Assembly: GCF_036826855.1 (NCBI RefSeq)
Contig: NZ_CP104578.1
Coordinates: forward strand, 3,658,001-3,722,000
Direction: 5' to 3'
Length of the DNA stretch: 64,000 bases
Source: Streptomyces sp. SJL17-4
GTDB lineage: Bacteria > Actinomycetota > Actinomycetes > Streptomycetales > Streptomycetaceae
Shown piece after piece: positions 8,406 to 18,637 of the stretch (its first letter is position 1; every line of letters starts with the position of its first letter). The translations under genes and the position numbers were made by a program. The notes beneath the pieces are model-generated. The model saw only the letters and a list, made by a program, of their open reading frames with translations, searched no databases and was not told the DNA's origin.

Positions 8406-8420
8406 CCGGACTTCGTCCGG
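8406..8420. terminator. short hairpin in the mscL-htpX spacer
   Basis: CCGGAC/GTCCGG with a 3-nt loop, lying in the 211-nt gap 8350-8560. No gene is seen in this gap. It overlaps the presumed htpX promoter region and may contribute to termination of mscL transcripts. Confidence 0.4.
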
Positions 8421-8481
8421 AAGGACCCCACCTCCAGTGGACCCTTCCGTACTGGTCAACGCCAGGCGGGGGGTTCGGGTT

Positions 8482-8500
8482 CCCCCGGCCGCACCGGGGG
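8482..8500 (-). terminator. terminator after mscL
   Basis: CCCCCGG and CCGGGGG form a 7-bp GC stem around a 5-nt loop about 60 nt past the mscL stop codon. Confidence 0.5.
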
Positions 8501-8560
8501 CGCCGGTGGCCGGGTGTGGGCCGTTCGGGTGATCAGGGGGGGAGGATCAGCCGGAGGCGG

Positions 8561-9016
8561 TCAGCGGGGCGCCGGGACGCCGAGCTTCTCCAGGGTCGTG
8601 GCGATCGGCTCGACCTCGCTGGTGCAGTGGGCGCAGCGGGAGGCGATGGCCGGGATCTCGGTGAAGCAGCGGGGGCAGTCGCGCTTCTCGGACTTCGGGT
8701 CGGCGGCCTCCTCCTTGGCGAACCTTTCCTGGACCTTCGCCAGCGGGGCGACGATGAGGAAGTAGAGGACCGCGGCGGTGATGACGAAGGCGATGGCGGC
8801 GGAGATGGCGAGGCCATAGGGGAAGACGGTCTTGCCGACGTGGAACTGCGCGTCGTCGAAGTTGCCGACGGATCCGGTCGCGAGACCGATGAGCGGGGTG
8901 ATGAAGGCCTTGCTGAAGCCCGTGACGACGGCCGTGAACGCCGTTCCGACGGCCAGACCGATGGCCATCGAGATGACGTTCCCGCGAAGTATGAAGTCCT
9001 TGAATCCGTTCAGCAC
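8561..9016 (-). CDS. mscL: large-conductance mechanosensitive channel MscL with zinc-ribbon tail
   Basis: A 151-residue MscL channel that releases solutes on hypo-osmotic shock. The N-terminal helix has the family pattern F-K-D-F-I-L-R-G-N-V (5-14), followed by TM1 (about 15-40) and TM2 (about 67-92). Residues 112-131 add C-P-R-C and C-A-H-C (Cys114, 117, 128, 131), a zinc-ribbon-like pair not part of the core channel. Start GTG at 9016. It lies between the second nuo operon and htpX, all on the minus strand. Confidence 0.88.
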   Translation of the reverse strand: MLNGFKDFILRGNVISMAIGLAVGTAFTAVVTGFSKAFITPLIGLATGSVGNFDDAQFHVGKTVFPYGLAISAAIAFVITAAVLYFLIVAPLAKVQERFAKEEAADPKSEKRDCPRCFTEIPAIASRCAHCTSEVEPIATTLEKLGVPAPR

Positions 9017-9053
9017 GGTGGTGCTCGCTCCCTGGCTCTCGTTTGTGGGGGGG

Positions 9054-10577
9054 TCAGAACAGGCTGTTCGCCGCGAAGCGGAGCGCGATCTGCGGGTAGC
9101 CCGACAGGACGACTCCGGCTGCGGCGGTCAGCACGATCGCCAGGGTGATCGGCGCGGGGACCGTGTGGGGCGCCCTCTGCACCGGCGCACCGTCCGGCGT
9201 GCGGAACAGCAGGGCCGTCCAGCGGAGGTAGTAGTACAGCCCGATCACGACGTTGACGCCCATGATCACGGCCAGCCAGCCGAGCCCCGCGTCGACGGCC
9301 GCCGAGAAGACGGTCACCTTGGCGAAGAGGCCGATGATACCCGGGGGCAAACCGGCCAGATTCAGGAGGAAGAAGGCGAGCGCGAGGGCGGCGGCGGGGC
9401 TCACCGCGTACAGCCCCCGGTAGTCCGCGATCCGGTTCTCGGGATGGCGGCGGGCCACCAGCGCGACGACCGCGAACGCGCCGAGGTTCACGACGGCGTA
9501 CATCAGGGCGTACGCGACGGTGGCGCCGATCTGGTCGTCGCTGGAGTACGCGGCGGCCGCGATCGGCACGAGCAGGTAGCCGGCCTGGGCGACGGAGGAC
9601 CAGGCGAGCAGCCGGACCGCGCTCCACGCGCGCGCGGACAGCTGCCGGAGGGCGGCGACGTTGCCGACGGTCATGGTGAGCGCGGCGAGGGCGGCGAGCG
9701 CCGGTCCCCACACATCGGCGTACGAGGGGAAGGCGACGACCGTCACCAGGATCAGCCCGGTGAAACCGACGGCCTTGCCGACGACCGACAGGTAGGCGGC
9801 GACGGGCAGGGGGGCGCCGACGTAGGTGTCGGGCACCCAGAAGTGGAAGGGGACGGCGGCCGTCTTGAAGGCGAAGCCGACGAGGGTGAGGGCCACGCCC
9901 GCCTCGGCGAGCGTCTGGAGCTGGCCGGGCACGTCGTCGAGGCGCTGGGCGAGCTCCGTGAGGTGGAGGGTGCCGGTCGCCGCGTACACGAAGCTGACGC
10001 CGAGCAGGGTGACGGCGGTCGCGGTCACGGAGGACAGGAAGAACTTGAGCGCGGCCTCGCCGGACATGCGGTCGCCGCGCTTGAGGCCGACGAGCGCGAA
10101 GGCGGGCAGCGAGGCCACCTCGAGGGCGACGACCAGGGTCGCCAGGTCGCGGGAGGCGGGCAGCAGGGCGGCCCCGGCGGCCGAGGACAGCAGCAGGAAC
10201 CAGAACTCGCCGGCCGGGAGCTTCTCGCGGGTCTCGGTGATCGAGAGCAGCGCCGTCAGGAGCGCACCGCCGAGGACGAGCAGCTGGATGACGAGGGTGA
10301 ACTGGTCGGCCGTGTAGCTGCACGCGCGGACCTGGGTGTCCGCGGTGAGGCAGAAGGTGGAGCGGTCGCCGGCCCGCAGCGGGACGAGGAGGGCGAGGGC
10401 GGCGACGAGGCCGGCGATCGCCGTCCAGCCGAGGAGCCGCTTGCGCTCCTCGGGGACGAACAGGTCGGCGACGAGCACGACGAGGGCGACCACGGCCGTG
10501 AGGGTGGGGGGCGCGATCGCGAGCCAGTCGACGGACTGGACGAGCGACTCGCCGGCGAGCGCCGTCACTGGGGTCAT
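9054..10577 (-). CDS. nuoN: NADH-quinone oxidoreductase subunit N, second copy
   Basis: A 507-residue antiporter-like membrane subunit of complex I, about 14 helices. The conserved Glu helix reads V-A-L-E-V-A-S-L-P, and F-H-F-W-V-P-D-T-Y-V-G-A-P is the family core. Its ATG overlaps the nuoM2 stop (ATGA). It is the last gene of the second nuo operon and pumps protons as part of the membrane arm (by family). Confidence 0.92.
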   Translation of the reverse strand: MTPVTALAGESLVQSVDWLAIAPPTLTAVVALVVLVADLFVPEERKRLLGWTAIAGLVAALALLVPLRAGDRSTFCLTADTQVRACSYTADQFTLVIQLLVLGGALLTALLSITETREKLPAGEFWFLLLSSAAGAALLPASRDLATLVVALEVASLPAFALVGLKRGDRMSGEAALKFFLSSVTATAVTLLGVSFVYAATGTLHLTELAQRLDDVPGQLQTLAEAGVALTLVGFAFKTAAVPFHFWVPDTYVGAPLPVAAYLSVVGKAVGFTGLILVTVVAFPSYADVWGPALAALAALTMTVGNVAALRQLSARAWSAVRLLAWSSVAQAGYLLVPIAAAAYSSDDQIGATVAYALMYAVVNLGAFAVVALVARRHPENRIADYRGLYAVSPAAALALAFFLLNLAGLPPGIIGLFAKVTVFSAAVDAGLGWLAVIMGVNVVIGLYYYLRWTALLFRTPDGAPVQRAPHTVPAPITLAIVLTAAAGVVLSGYPQIALRFAANSLF

Positions 10578-12151
10578 CGGATGCCTCCGGCGAGGAGTTT
10601 CTGGACGGCCGGGTCGGTGAGGCCGAGGAGGACCGCGGGCCAGAGTCCGGCGAGGACGGTGAGGGCGACGAGCGGGGTCCAGGCGGCGAACTCGTACCCC
10701 TGGACGTCGGCGATCGGCGTCTCCCCGGCGGGGCGGGGGCCGCCCATGCAGACGCGGCGGACGACGAGCAGGAGGTACGCGGCGGTGAGGAGGGTGCCGA
10801 AGGCGCCGATCGCCATGAAGGTGAGGAAGGCGGGGCGGCTGAGGCCCTCGGCGGGCTCGAAGGCCCCGAACAGGGCGAGCATCTCGCCCCAGAAGCCGGC
10901 CAGACCGGGCAGGCCGAGGGAGGCGACGGCGGCGAAGGCGAGGAGGGCGCCGAGGCGCGGGGCGCGGCCGTAGAGGGCGGCGCCGGTGGCTCCGGCGAGG
11001 GTGTCGAGGTCGGCGGTGCCGTACCGGTCCTTGACCGCGCCGACCAGGAAGAAGAGCAGGCCGGTGACGAGTCCGTGGGCGACGTTGGCGAAGAGTGCGC
11101 CGTTGACCCCGGTGGGGGTCATGGTGGCGATGCCGAGGAGCACGAAGCCCATGTGGCCGACGGAGGAGTACGCGATGAGGCGCTTGAGGTCGCCCTTGTT
11201 GCCGGGCCGCGCGAGGGCGAGGCAGGCGAGCGATCCGTAGATGATCCCGGCGACGGCGAAGGCGGCGAGGTAGGGGGCGAAGATCCGCATGCCGTCGGGG
11301 GCGATCGGCAGGACGATCCGGACGAACCCGTACGTACCCATCTTGAGCAGGACGCCGGCGAGGAGGACCGAGCCGACCGTCGGGGCGGCGGTGTGGGCGT
11401 CCGGGAGCCAACTGTGGAGCGGCCACATCGGGGTCTTCACCGCGAGCCCGATGCCGATCGCGAGAACGGCGATGACCTGCACGGATGTGGTCAGTCCACG
11501 GCCGTTGTCAGTGGCCAGTGCCACCATGTCGAATGTGCCCGCCTTCACACCGATGAGGAGCAGGCCGAGCAGCATCACGACGGAGCCGAGCAGCGTGTAG
11601 AGGATGAACTTCCAGGCCGCGGCCTGCTTGCCCTCGCCGCCCCAGCGGGCGATGAGGAAGTACATCGGGATGAGGACCATCTCGAAGGCCAGGAAGAACA
11701 GGACCAGGTCGAGGACGGCGAAGGTGGCGAGGGTGCCGGACTCCAGGACGAGGAGCAGCGCGACGAAGCCCTTGGGGGAAGGGCCGGAAGGCATTTTGAA
11801 GTAGGAGTACAGCGCGCAGAGGAAGCTCAGGAGCGCGGTCAGGACCAGAAGGGGGAGGGAAATGCCGTCGACACCGAGGTGGATCCGCACGTCGAGTGCG
11901 TGGATCCAGCTGATGTCCGTCGTGGCCTGCATCCTCGACGGCTGGTCGTGGTCGAAGCCGAGCGCGAGGACGATCGCGGCCAGCAGGATCACACCGGTGA
12001 CGGTGACTCCGTGGCGGAGCACGGCCTGGTCCGGGGACTTCCCCTTCAGCCCCGGCGGGGCGGGGAGAAGGGCGGCGGCCGCGCCGAGGAGCGGTCCGGC
12101 GACGATCAACGCCAGAAGGAACTGCATCACGGATTCGCTGATATCGATCAC
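10574..12151 (-). CDS. nuoM: NADH-quinone oxidoreductase subunit M, second copy
   Basis: A 525-residue proton-channel subunit. The F-E-M-V-L-I-P-M-Y-F-L-I segment with its conserved Glu, and P-L-H-S-W-L-P-D-A-H with the following P-T-V-G-S-V-L-L-A-G, mark NuoM. The GTG at 12151 lies 3 nt after the nuoL2 stop; an internal ATG nine codons later is a possible alternative. Confidence 0.93.
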   Translation of the reverse strand: MIDISESVMQFLLALIVAGPLLGAAAALLPAPPGLKGKSPDQAVLRHGVTVTGVILLAAIVLALGFDHDQPSRMQATTDISWIHALDVRIHLGVDGISLPLLVLTALLSFLCALYSYFKMPSGPSPKGFVALLLVLESGTLATFAVLDLVLFFLAFEMVLIPMYFLIARWGGEGKQAAAWKFILYTLLGSVVMLLGLLLIGVKAGTFDMVALATDNGRGLTTSVQVIAVLAIGIGLAVKTPMWPLHSWLPDAHTAAPTVGSVLLAGVLLKMGTYGFVRIVLPIAPDGMRIFAPYLAAFAVAGIIYGSLACLALARPGNKGDLKRLIAYSSVGHMGFVLLGIATMTPTGVNGALFANVAHGLVTGLLFFLVGAVKDRYGTADLDTLAGATGAALYGRAPRLGALLAFAAVASLGLPGLAGFWGEMLALFGAFEPAEGLSRPAFLTFMAIGAFGTLLTAAYLLLVVRRVCMGGPRPAGETPIADVQGYEFAAWTPLVALTVLAGLWPAVLLGLTDPAVQKLLAGGIR

Positions 12152-12154
12152 GGC

Positions 12155-14134
12155 TCACGCTCCGGCGACGGCGTTGGCGAGGGCGACGGCGACGATCGCC
12201 AGGACGACGGAGCCGGCGAGCAGGGCGCTGAGGTAGGTCTGCACGTTGCCGGTCTGGGCGCGGCGGACGAACCAGCCGAGCCCCTTGGCGGAGGTGCCCG
12301 CGGCGCGGACGTAGGTGTCGACGACCTCGCGGTCCAGGAAGCGGACCAGGGAGGCGGCGGCGAGGACGGGGCGGACGAACGCCGTCCGGTAGGCGGCGTC
12401 CAGGTGGAAGCCGTCGGCGGCGGGACCGTGCAGCGGGCCGAGGAGGGCGCGGCCGGGGTCGGCCGGGTCCTCGGCGGGGTGCGGCAGGTGCAGTGCCTCG
12501 GCCTCGACGAGACCCGCTTCGGCGTCGGGGTGGGCGACGTGTGGGACGGGCGCGGAGACCGGGGTCCTGGCGGCGAGGGTGCGCCAGACGGCGTAGGTGA
12601 CGGCGGCTCCCGCAGCGGCGAGGCCCGTGCCCAGGACGGCCGTGACGACGGTCGGGGTGAGGGCGTTCCCGTCGAACCAGTCGTCCAGGTACGTGACGGT
12701 CAGACCGAAGCCCAGGGAGGGGATGGCGAGCACCCAGAGGACGGACGTCATGGCGATCGGCTGGCGCCCGTGGTCCGGGGCCTCGGCGCCGCGGCCGCGG
12801 AAGGTCCGCAGCCAGAGGCGGAGCGCGTACGCGGCGGTGAGGAGGGCGGTCAGCAGCCCGGCGACGAGGACGGTCCAGCCGGCGCCGGCGGGGGCGACCG
12901 TGCGGTCCCCGAGCGCGGTGTGCTCGGCGGCCACCAGGACGGCCTCCTTGGAGAAGAAGCCGGCGAAGGGCGGGATCGCGGCGAGCGCGAGCAGGGCGAC
13001 GGTCATCGTCCAGTACGCGTCCGGGATGCGCTTCGCGAGACCGCTCATGCGGGACATGGCGGTCAGCGAGTTCGTACCGGCGGCGTGGATGACGGTGCCG
13101 GCGGCGAGGAAGAGCAGGGCCTTGAAGGCGGCGTGCGAGAGGAGGTGGAAGACGGCGGACCCGCGGTCGCCGACGGCCAGGGCGCCGGCCATGTAGCCGA
13201 GCTGACCGATCGTCGAGTAGGCGAGGACCCGCTTGATGTCGTCCTGGGCGAGCGCGGCGAGCGCCGAGCCGACCATCGTGATCGCGGCCATCACGGCGAG
13301 CACCGTCATCGCGGCGGCGGACGCGGCGAAGACGGGCAGCAGCCGGGCCGTGAAGTAGATACCGGCGGCGACCATCGTCGCCGCGTGGATGAGCGCGGAG
13401 ACGGGGGTGGGGCCGGCCATGGCGTCCGGGAGCCAGGTGTGCAGCGGGAACTGGGCCGACTTGCCCGCCACACCGGCGAGCAGCAGCAGCGCGATCAGGG
13501 TGGGGTGGTCGAGACCGCCACTCGCGACGGCGCCGAGGACACCGGTGATCCGGAAGGTGCCCGCGTCGGCGGCGAGCGCGAAGAGACCGATGAGGAAGGG
13601 GACGTCACCGAGCTTGGTGACGAGGAAGGCCTTCAGGGAGGCGGCCCGCGCCTCGGGAGTCTCCCAGTAGTGGCCGACGAGGAAGTACGAGCAGATGCCC
13701 ATGATCTCCCAGCCGACCAGGAGCACCATCAGGTCGCCGGAGTAGACGACGAGCAGCATCGCGGAGGTGAAGAGGGAGACGAGCGCGGCGTACGAGGGGT
13801 AGCGCGGGTCCTCGCGGAGGTAGCCGGTCGAGTAGATCTGCACGCAGGTGGCGACGACGCCGACGAGGACGGCGACGAGGGCGGCGAAGCCGTCGACGTA
13901 CAGGGCCAGGTCGATGGGGACCGAGCCGGTGGGGGTGAGCTGGGTGGCGGCGTCGATCGCCTTCCCGCCGCCCTGCCGTACGGCGACGAGGACGGCCAGG
14001 ACCGCGGCCGCGAGGGTGGGCAGCACGGCCAGCGGACGGACGTAGCCGGGGGCGGTGCGGCCGAGCAGGAGTCCGGCGACGGAGCCGAGGAACGGGAGGA
14101 GGGGGACGAGGACGGCGAGGGTCGTGGTGGTCAC
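12155..14134 (-). CDS. nuoL: NADH-quinone oxidoreductase subunit L, second copy
   Basis: A 659-residue distal antiporter-like subunit. [13 protein letters not shown] is the conserved Glu helix, and [21 protein letters not shown] marks the NuoL core. About 120 C-terminal residues correspond to the long lateral helix and linker. The GTG start overlaps the nuoK2 stop by 4 nt. Confidence 0.93.
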   Translation of the reverse strand: MTTTTLAVLVPLLPFLGSVAGLLLGRTAPGYVRPLAVLPTLAAAVLAVLVAVRQGGGKAIDAATQLTPTGSVPIDLALYVDGFAALVAVLVGVVATCVQIYSTGYLREDPRYPSYAALVSLFTSAMLLVVYSGDLMVLLVGWEIMGICSYFLVGHYWETPEARAASLKAFLVTKLGDVPFLIGLFALAADAGTFRITGVLGAVASGGLDHPTLIALLLLAGVAGKSAQFPLHTWLPDAMAGPTPVSALIHAATMVAAGIYFTARLLPVFAASAAAMTVLAVMAAITMVGSALAALAQDDIKRVLAYSTIGQLGYMAGALAVGDRGSAVFHLLSHAAFKALLFLAAGTVIHAAGTNSLTAMSRMSGLAKRIPDAYWTMTVALLALAAIPPFAGFFSKEAVLVAAEHTALGDRTVAPAGAGWTVLVAGLLTALLTAAYALRLWLRTFRGRGAEAPDHGRQPIAMTSVLWVLAIPSLGFGLTVTYLDDWFDGNALTPTVVTAVLGTGLAAAGAAVTYAVWRTLAARTPVSAPVPHVAHPDAEAGLVEAEALHLPHPAEDPADPGRALLGPLHGPAADGFHLDAAYRTAFVRPVLAAASLVRFLDREVVDTYVRAAGTSAKGLGWFVRRAQTGNVQTYLSALLAGSVVLAIVAVALANAVAGA

Positions 14135-14520
14135 GCGGTGGCCTCGGCCTTCTCGCCGGTGGGCGGTTCGTCGGTGGTCGCGCCGTCCTCGGGCGCGGTG
14201 CCCCAGGGCTGCGGCGGCTCCGCCGTGTCACGGAGCCGGTCGATGTCCGAGGTGCCCTTGTTGCGGTGGACCATCAGGACGATCGCGAGACCGATGCCGA
14301 TCTCCGCGGCGGCGATGGCGATGGTGAAGAGGGTGAGGGCCTGGCCGGCGTGGAGGGTGTCGCGGAGCCAGACGTCGAAGGCGACCAGGTTGAGGTTGAC
14401 GGCGTTGAGCATCAGCTCGACGGACATCAGGACCAGGATCGCGTTGCGGCGGGCGAGGACGCCGTACACGCCGATGGCGAAGAGGAGGGCGGCGAGGACG
14501 GCCGGGTAGGCGAGGTGCAT
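14131..14520 (-). CDS. nuoK: NADH-quinone oxidoreductase subunit K, second copy
   Basis: A 129-residue protein with three membrane helices and the conserved [10 protein letters not shown] (Glu35 in the membrane). A hydrophilic tail of about 30 residues (T-A-E-P-P-Q-P-W-G) extends beyond the usual ~100-residue length. The ATG overlaps the nuoJ2 stop. Confidence 0.93.
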   Translation of the reverse strand: MHLAYPAVLAALLFAIGVYGVLARRNAILVLMSVELMLNAVNLNLVAFDVWLRDTLHAGQALTLFTIAIAAAEIGIGLAIVLMVHRNKGTSDIDRLRDTAEPPQPWGTAPEDGATTDEPPTGEKAEATA

Positions 14521-15068
14521 CAGCGCTGCTCCTCCTTCTTCCTGCGGGAGAGCACGATGGCGCCGACCAGGGCGGCCAGGAGGAGGACGGACAGCGCCTC
14601 GAACGGCAGCACCCAGTGCCGGAAGAGGATCTCGCCGGACACCTCGGTGGACCCCTGTACGGCTCCGTCGAGGTCGATCCAGGTCGTACGGAACGCGTCG
14701 ACGACCACCCAGACGAGCGCGACCGCGGCGGCGAGCGCGACGGCCGCGGCGACCGGTTTGTTGCGGGAGTCGGCGTCCGGGGAGTGGCCGATGGGGGCCT
14801 TGGTGAGCATGAGCCCGAAGAGAAGGAGGACGACGACGGAACCGACGTAGATCAGGACCTGGACCCAGGCGATGAACTCTGCCGTCAGGAGCAGGTACTC
14901 GACCGCGAGGCCCCCGAGCGCCACAACCAGCCAGAGCGCGGCGTGGACGAGCTGGCGGGTGGTGACGGTGACGAGAGCGGCGCCGAGGGTGACGAGGCCG
15001 ACGAGGAGGAAGGCGATCTCGACGCCGGTGGGCGAGAGGAAGCCGGGTGAGGCTGCGGCGAGATTCAC
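14520..15068 (-). CDS. nuoJ: NADH-quinone oxidoreductase subunit J, second copy
   Basis: A 182-residue five-helix membrane subunit. The central [16 protein letters not shown] helix is the flexible helix typical of NuoJ. The GTG start at 15068 overlaps the nuoI2 stop by 4 nt. Confidence 0.92.
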   Translation of the reverse strand: MNLAAASPGFLSPTGVEIAFLLVGLVTLGAALVTVTTRQLVHAALWLVVALGGLAVEYLLLTAEFIAWVQVLIYVGSVVVLLLFGLMLTKAPIGHSPDADSRNKPVAAAVALAAAVALVWVVVDAFRTTWIDLDGAVQGSTEVSGEILFRHWVLPFEALSVLLLAALVGAIVLSRRKKEEQR

Positions 15069-15619
15069 TGCTGGTCCCCCTCGGCCTGGGCCGCCGCGGC
15101 GGCGGCGGCCTTCTCGGCTGCCTTGCGGGCGGCCGCGATCTCCTTCGGCTCCTCCGCGCACGGGTCGAGCGCGGGCGGTTCGGGAACCGTCCACATCCAC
15201 TCGCGGAGCTTGTCGCGCTCGTGGGTCAGCTCGTGGATGTCGGTCTCCGCGTACTCGAACTCGGGCGACCAGAACAGCGCGTCGAACGGGCACACCTCGA
15301 TGCAGATACCGCAGTACATGCAGAGGGAGAAGTCGATGGCGAAGCGGTCGAGGACGTTCCGGCTGCGCTCGCGGCCACCGGGGGCGGCCGCCGGCACCGT
15401 CTCCTTGTGGGAGTCGATGTAGATGCACCAGTCGGGGCACTCACGGGCGCAGAGCATGCAGACCGTGCAGTTCTCCTCGAACAGCCCGATGACCCCGCGG
15501 GTGCGGGGCGGCAGCTCGGGCTGGACGTCCGGGTACTGCGCGGTGACGGTCTTCTTCGTCATCGTGCGGAGAGTGACGGCGAGGCCCTTGGCGAGGCCTG
15601 AGCCGGGGATCGGAGGCAT
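15065..15619 (-). CDS. nuoI: NADH-quinone oxidoreductase subunit I, second copy (two 4Fe-4S)
   Basis: A 184-residue ferredoxin-like subunit carrying clusters N6a and N6b: [12 protein letters not shown] (about 51-62) and [12 protein letters not shown] (about 99-110). The tail is Ala/Glu-rich. In the absence of the NADH module these clusters would be the most likely entry or relay for ferredoxin electrons; that is inference. Its ATG overlaps the nuoH2 stop codon by one base. Confidence 0.94.
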   Translation of the reverse strand: MPPIPGSGLAKGLAVTLRTMTKKTVTAQYPDVQPELPPRTRGVIGLFEENCTVCMLCARECPDWCIYIDSHKETVPAAAPGGRERSRNVLDRFAIDFSLCMYCGICIEVCPFDALFWSPEFEYAETDIHELTHERDKLREWMWTVPEPPALDPCAEEPKEIAAARKAAEKAAAAAAAQAEGDQQ

Positions 15620-16587
15620 TACTGAATCGCCACCTTCACGATGCCGGTGAGCGCGATCTGCGCGAGGGCGAGCGGGACGAGCGTCGTCCAGGCCAGCTTC
15701 TGGAGCTGGTCCTCACGCAGGCGCGGGTAGCTGACCCGCAGCCAGATCACGATGAACGCGAGGACGGCGGTCTTGAGCAGGGTCCACACCCAGCCGAGAC
15801 CGTCGCCGCCGAAGGGGCCGTGCCAGCCGCCGAGGAACAGGACGGTGGTGAGGCCGCACAGGACGACGATGCCGGCGTACTCGGCGAGCAGGAACAACGC
15901 GAAACGGAGGCCGGTGTACTCGGTGTACGCGCCGAAGATGATCTCCGAGTCGGCGACGGGCATGTCGAACGGCGGCCGCTGGAGTTCGGCGAGGCCCGCC
16001 ACGAAGAAGACGAGCGCGCCGACGATCTGCCAGGGCAGCCACCACCACTCGAAGGCGTTGAGGATGCCGGGGAGGGAGACGGTGCCGGCGGCCATCGCGA
16101 CGGAGGCGGCGGCGAGCAGCATGGGGAGCTCGTACGCCAGGAGCTGGGCGGCGGTACGGAGCCCGCCGAGCAGCGAGAACTTGTTCGCGGACGCCCAGCC
16201 GGCCATCAGACTGCCGAGGACGCCGACGCCCATCACGGCCAGCACGAAGAAGATGCCGGCGTCGACGACCTGCCCGACGGCGCCCTCGCTCGGACCGATC
16301 GGGATCGCGACGAGAACGAGGAGATACGGGAGGAGGGCGACGGCCGGCGCGAGCTGGAAGACCCGCCGGTCGGCGTCCTTGGGGACGACGTCCTCCTTCT
16401 GCGCGAACTTCACCCCGTCGGCGACGAGCTGCGCCCAGCCGTGGAAACCACCGGCGTACATGGGGCCGAGGCGGCCCTGCATATGGGCCATGACCTTGTG
16501 CTCGGTCTGGCCGACGACGAGCGGCAGGACGAGGAAGACGGCGAAGACGACGAGCAGCCGGAGGGCGACGTCGAGTACGTCGTTCAC
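15619..16587 (-). CDS. nuoH: NADH-quinone oxidoreductase subunit H, second copy
   Basis: A 322-residue, eight-helix membrane anchor that forms part of the quinone chamber. The conserved R-P-P-F-D-M-P followed by [13 protein letters not shown] is present. Start GTG at 16587, overlapping the nuoC2 stop by 4 nt. It lacks the ~70-residue tail seen on the main-operon NuoH. Confidence 0.93.
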   Translation of the reverse strand: MNDVLDVALRLLVVFAVFLVLPLVVGQTEHKVMAHMQGRLGPMYAGGFHGWAQLVADGVKFAQKEDVVPKDADRRVFQLAPAVALLPYLLVLVAIPIGPSEGAVGQVVDAGIFFVLAVMGVGVLGSLMAGWASANKFSLLGGLRTAAQLLAYELPMLLAAASVAMAAGTVSLPGILNAFEWWWLPWQIVGALVFFVAGLAELQRPPFDMPVADSEIIFGAYTEYTGLRFALFLLAEYAGIVVLCGLTTVLFLGGWHGPFGGDGLGWVWTLLKTAVLAFIVIWLRVSYPRLREDQLQKLAWTTLVPLALAQIALTGIVKVAIQ

Positions 16588-18044
16588 GCGGGATCGCCTC
16601 CGGCGGGGGTGGTGGGGCCAGTGGGGCTGGCGGGGTCAGTGGGGCTGGCGGGACTGGCGGGGCCTGTGGGGCCGTCGGCAGGGCCGTCGGGGTCCGCAGG
16701 GCCGGTGGGGTCGCTCTTGGGCGGGCCGCCGGACTCGGGCGCCAGCTCGCGCCGGGGCTCCGGCTGCGGCAGGGTCTCGGGCTCCGCCGGGGTCTCCGGC
16801 GCGGGCGCGGGCTCGGGCTTGGGCGCGGGCCCGGCCTTGGGCTCGGCCTCAGCCTCAGGCGCGGCCTCGGCTTCAGGCTCGGCCTTGGGCGCGGCCTCGG
16901 CTTCAGGCGCCGCCTTGGGCGCCGCCGCCGGGGTGTCCGGCGCGGGCGCTTCCGCCGCGTCCGCCGCCTCCGGCTCCGCCGGGGTGGTCGGTTCCTCGTC
17001 GAAGGCAGGGCGGGCGTGGTGCCAGGGGGCGTCCGAGCTGCGGGTACGCGAAGGCGCGGCCTCCGCACGCGACGCGGGGCCGTCCGCCGGGGCCGACTGG
17101 CTCGCCGAACCATCGGCGGCCGAGCGGGTCCGGCGCGGCGGGCGCGCCGCCGGAGGCTGGGCCTCCGTCTCGCCGGCCGACGACTCCGGACTCGCGGCCA
17201 CCTGGCTCGCCGAGCCCTCCGACGCCGAGCGCGAACGACGCGGCGTGGTGCCTGCGGCAGGCGGGGTGTCGGTTGGCGCGGGCCCCGCAGGTGCCTGGCT
17301 CGCCGAGCCCTCCGACGCCGAGCGCGTCCGGCGCGGCGGGCGGGTGGTGTCCGTCGGGGGGGTCGTCCCGGGTTCCGGCTGGGTCGCCGAGCCCTCCGTC
17401 ACCGAGCGGGCCCGGCGGACCGGGCGGTCGCCTGCCGCCGCTCGGGCCGGGCGCGCCGGGGCAGGCGGCAGCTGGCCCTTCAGGGGGCCCCATTCGTTGG
17501 GGTCCGGGACGCCCGGCGGAAGCATCTGGCGGCGCTTCGGGCCGCCCTCGTGCGACTCGCCCGGTTCCTTCGCGCCCGGCCACGCCTTCGCGACCCGGGC
17601 CGCGAGGACGAAGTCCTTGCGCAGCGGGTGGCCCTCGAAGTTCTCCGGGAGGAGCAGCGGCACCAGGTGCGGGTGGCCCGTGAAGTCCACGCCGAACATC
17701 TCGTGGGTCTCGCGTTCGTGCCAGCCCGCGCCCGCGTACACACCGAGCGCCGTGGGCAGGACGGGGGCGGCGTGCGGGACCGTCGTGCGGAGCAGGAGGC
17801 GGCGCGGACGCCCCTCCCCCACCGCCGCCACGTGCGCGCAGACCCGGAAGCCCGTGCCCGGCTCGTCGACCGCGCTCAGCCAGTCGAAGTAGGTGCACCC
17901 GAGCGTGTCCCGGGCCGTCTCCAGGGCCGTGATCCAGGACTCCGGCGGGACGTCGACCGTCAGCAGGTCGTACGCCTGCTCCGCCGTCGCCTCCTCGCCG
18001 AAGATCTCCGTCACGGAGCCGGGGAGGGAGTCGTACGCCGTCAT
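16584..18044 (-). CDS. nuoC: NuoC-like subunit with long repetitive C-terminal extension, second copy
   Basis: A 486-residue protein. Residues 1 to about 200 form the NuoC (30-kDa) domain, shown by [11 protein letters not shown] and E-G-H-P-L-R-K-D-F. Residues 200-486 are low complexity: four spaced copies of R-x-R-S-x-x-E/D-G-S-A-S/T-Q, then Pro-Glu-Ala repeats, then a Gly-Pro-Thr-rich tail. NuoC is normally about 200-240 residues. Start is the ATG at 18044 overlapping the nuoB2 stop. The extension is probably disordered; whether it replaces any missing subunit contact is unknown. Confidence 0.88.
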   Translation of the reverse strand: MTAYDSLPGSVTEIFGEEATAEQAYDLLTVDVPPESWITALETARDTLGCTYFDWLSAVDEPGTGFRVCAHVAAVGEGRPRRLLLRTTVPHAAPVLPTALGVYAGAGWHERETHEMFGVDFTGHPHLVPLLLPENFEGHPLRKDFVLAARVAKAWPGAKEPGESHEGGPKRRQMLPPGVPDPNEWGPLKGQLPPAPARPARAAAGDRPVRRARSVTEGSATQPEPGTTPPTDTTRPPRRTRSASEGSASQAPAGPAPTDTPPAAGTTPRRSRSASEGSASQVAASPESSAGETEAQPPAARPPRRTRSAADGSASQSAPADGPASRAEAAPSRTRSSDAPWHHARPAFDEEPTTPAEPEAADAAEAPAPDTPAAAPKAAPEAEAAPKAEPEAEAAPEAEAEPKAGPAPKPEPAPAPETPAEPETLPQPEPRRELAPESGGPPKSDPTGPADPDGPADGPTGPASPASPTDPASPTGPTTPAGGDPA

Positions 18045-18637
18045 GCCTGGGCTCCCGGTCGCTCCGCCGACGGTCGTTCCACCAGCGGGCTCGTCAGCTG
18101 CGCGACCGACGCGCCGCCGGTGGTCGCGTACCGCTCGGCCAGGCTCTCCCGCGCGATCTTCTCCTGGAGCTTGAGGATGCCCTGGAGCAGCGCCTCGGGG
18201 CGCGGCGGGCAGCCCGGCACGTACACGTCGACCGGGATGATCTGGTCGACGCCCTTGGTGACCGAGTACGAGTCCCAGTAGGGGCCGCCGCAGTTGGAGC
18301 AGGCGCCGAAGGAGATGACGTACTTCGGTTCCGGCATCTGCTCGTACAGCCGCTTCACCGCCGGCGCCATCTTGTCCGTCACCGTGCCCGAGACGATCAT
18401 CAGGTCGGCCTGGCGCGGGCCGGGCGCGAACGGGATCACGCCGAGCCGGATGAAGTCGTGCCGGGCCATCGACGCGGCGATGAACTCGATCGCGCAGCAC
18501 GCGAGACCGAAGTTGAAGACCCACAGGCTGTAGCGGCGGCCCCAGTTCAGGACCACCTTCATCGGCTCGGGGGCCAGGCGGGCGAGCGGCCCCAGCTTCG
18601 GAGCGGGCAGGGGTGTGGGCAGGGGTGTTACGTCCAT
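18041..18637 (-). CDS. nuoB: NADH-quinone oxidoreductase subunit B, second copy
   Basis: A 198-residue subunit binding cluster N2, the last iron-sulfur centre before quinone. Ligands are visible in [17 protein letters not shown] and [10 protein letters not shown]. It starts at the ATG 18637, overlapping the end of nuoA2 by 10 nt. It would normally bind NuoD, which is not encoded in this operon. Confidence 0.94.
   Translation of the reverse strand: MDVTPLPTPLPAPKLGPLARLAPEPMKVVLNWGRRYSLWVFNFGLACCAIEFIAASMARHDFIRLGVIPFAPGPRQADLMIVSGTVTDKMAPAVKRLYEQMPEPKYVISFGACSNCGGPYWDSYSVTKGVDQIIPVDVYVPGCPPRPEALLQGILKLQEKIARESLAERYATTGGASVAQLTSPLVERPSAERPGAQA

Noticed and set aside
11075..14509. Very long plus-strand open frame (about 1140 codons) opposite nuoL2/nuoM2
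   Set aside because: It is antisense to well-conserved complex I genes, has a Gly/Glu/Asp/Arg-biased composition typical of GC-rich shadow frames, and has no ribosome-binding site or recognisable domain.
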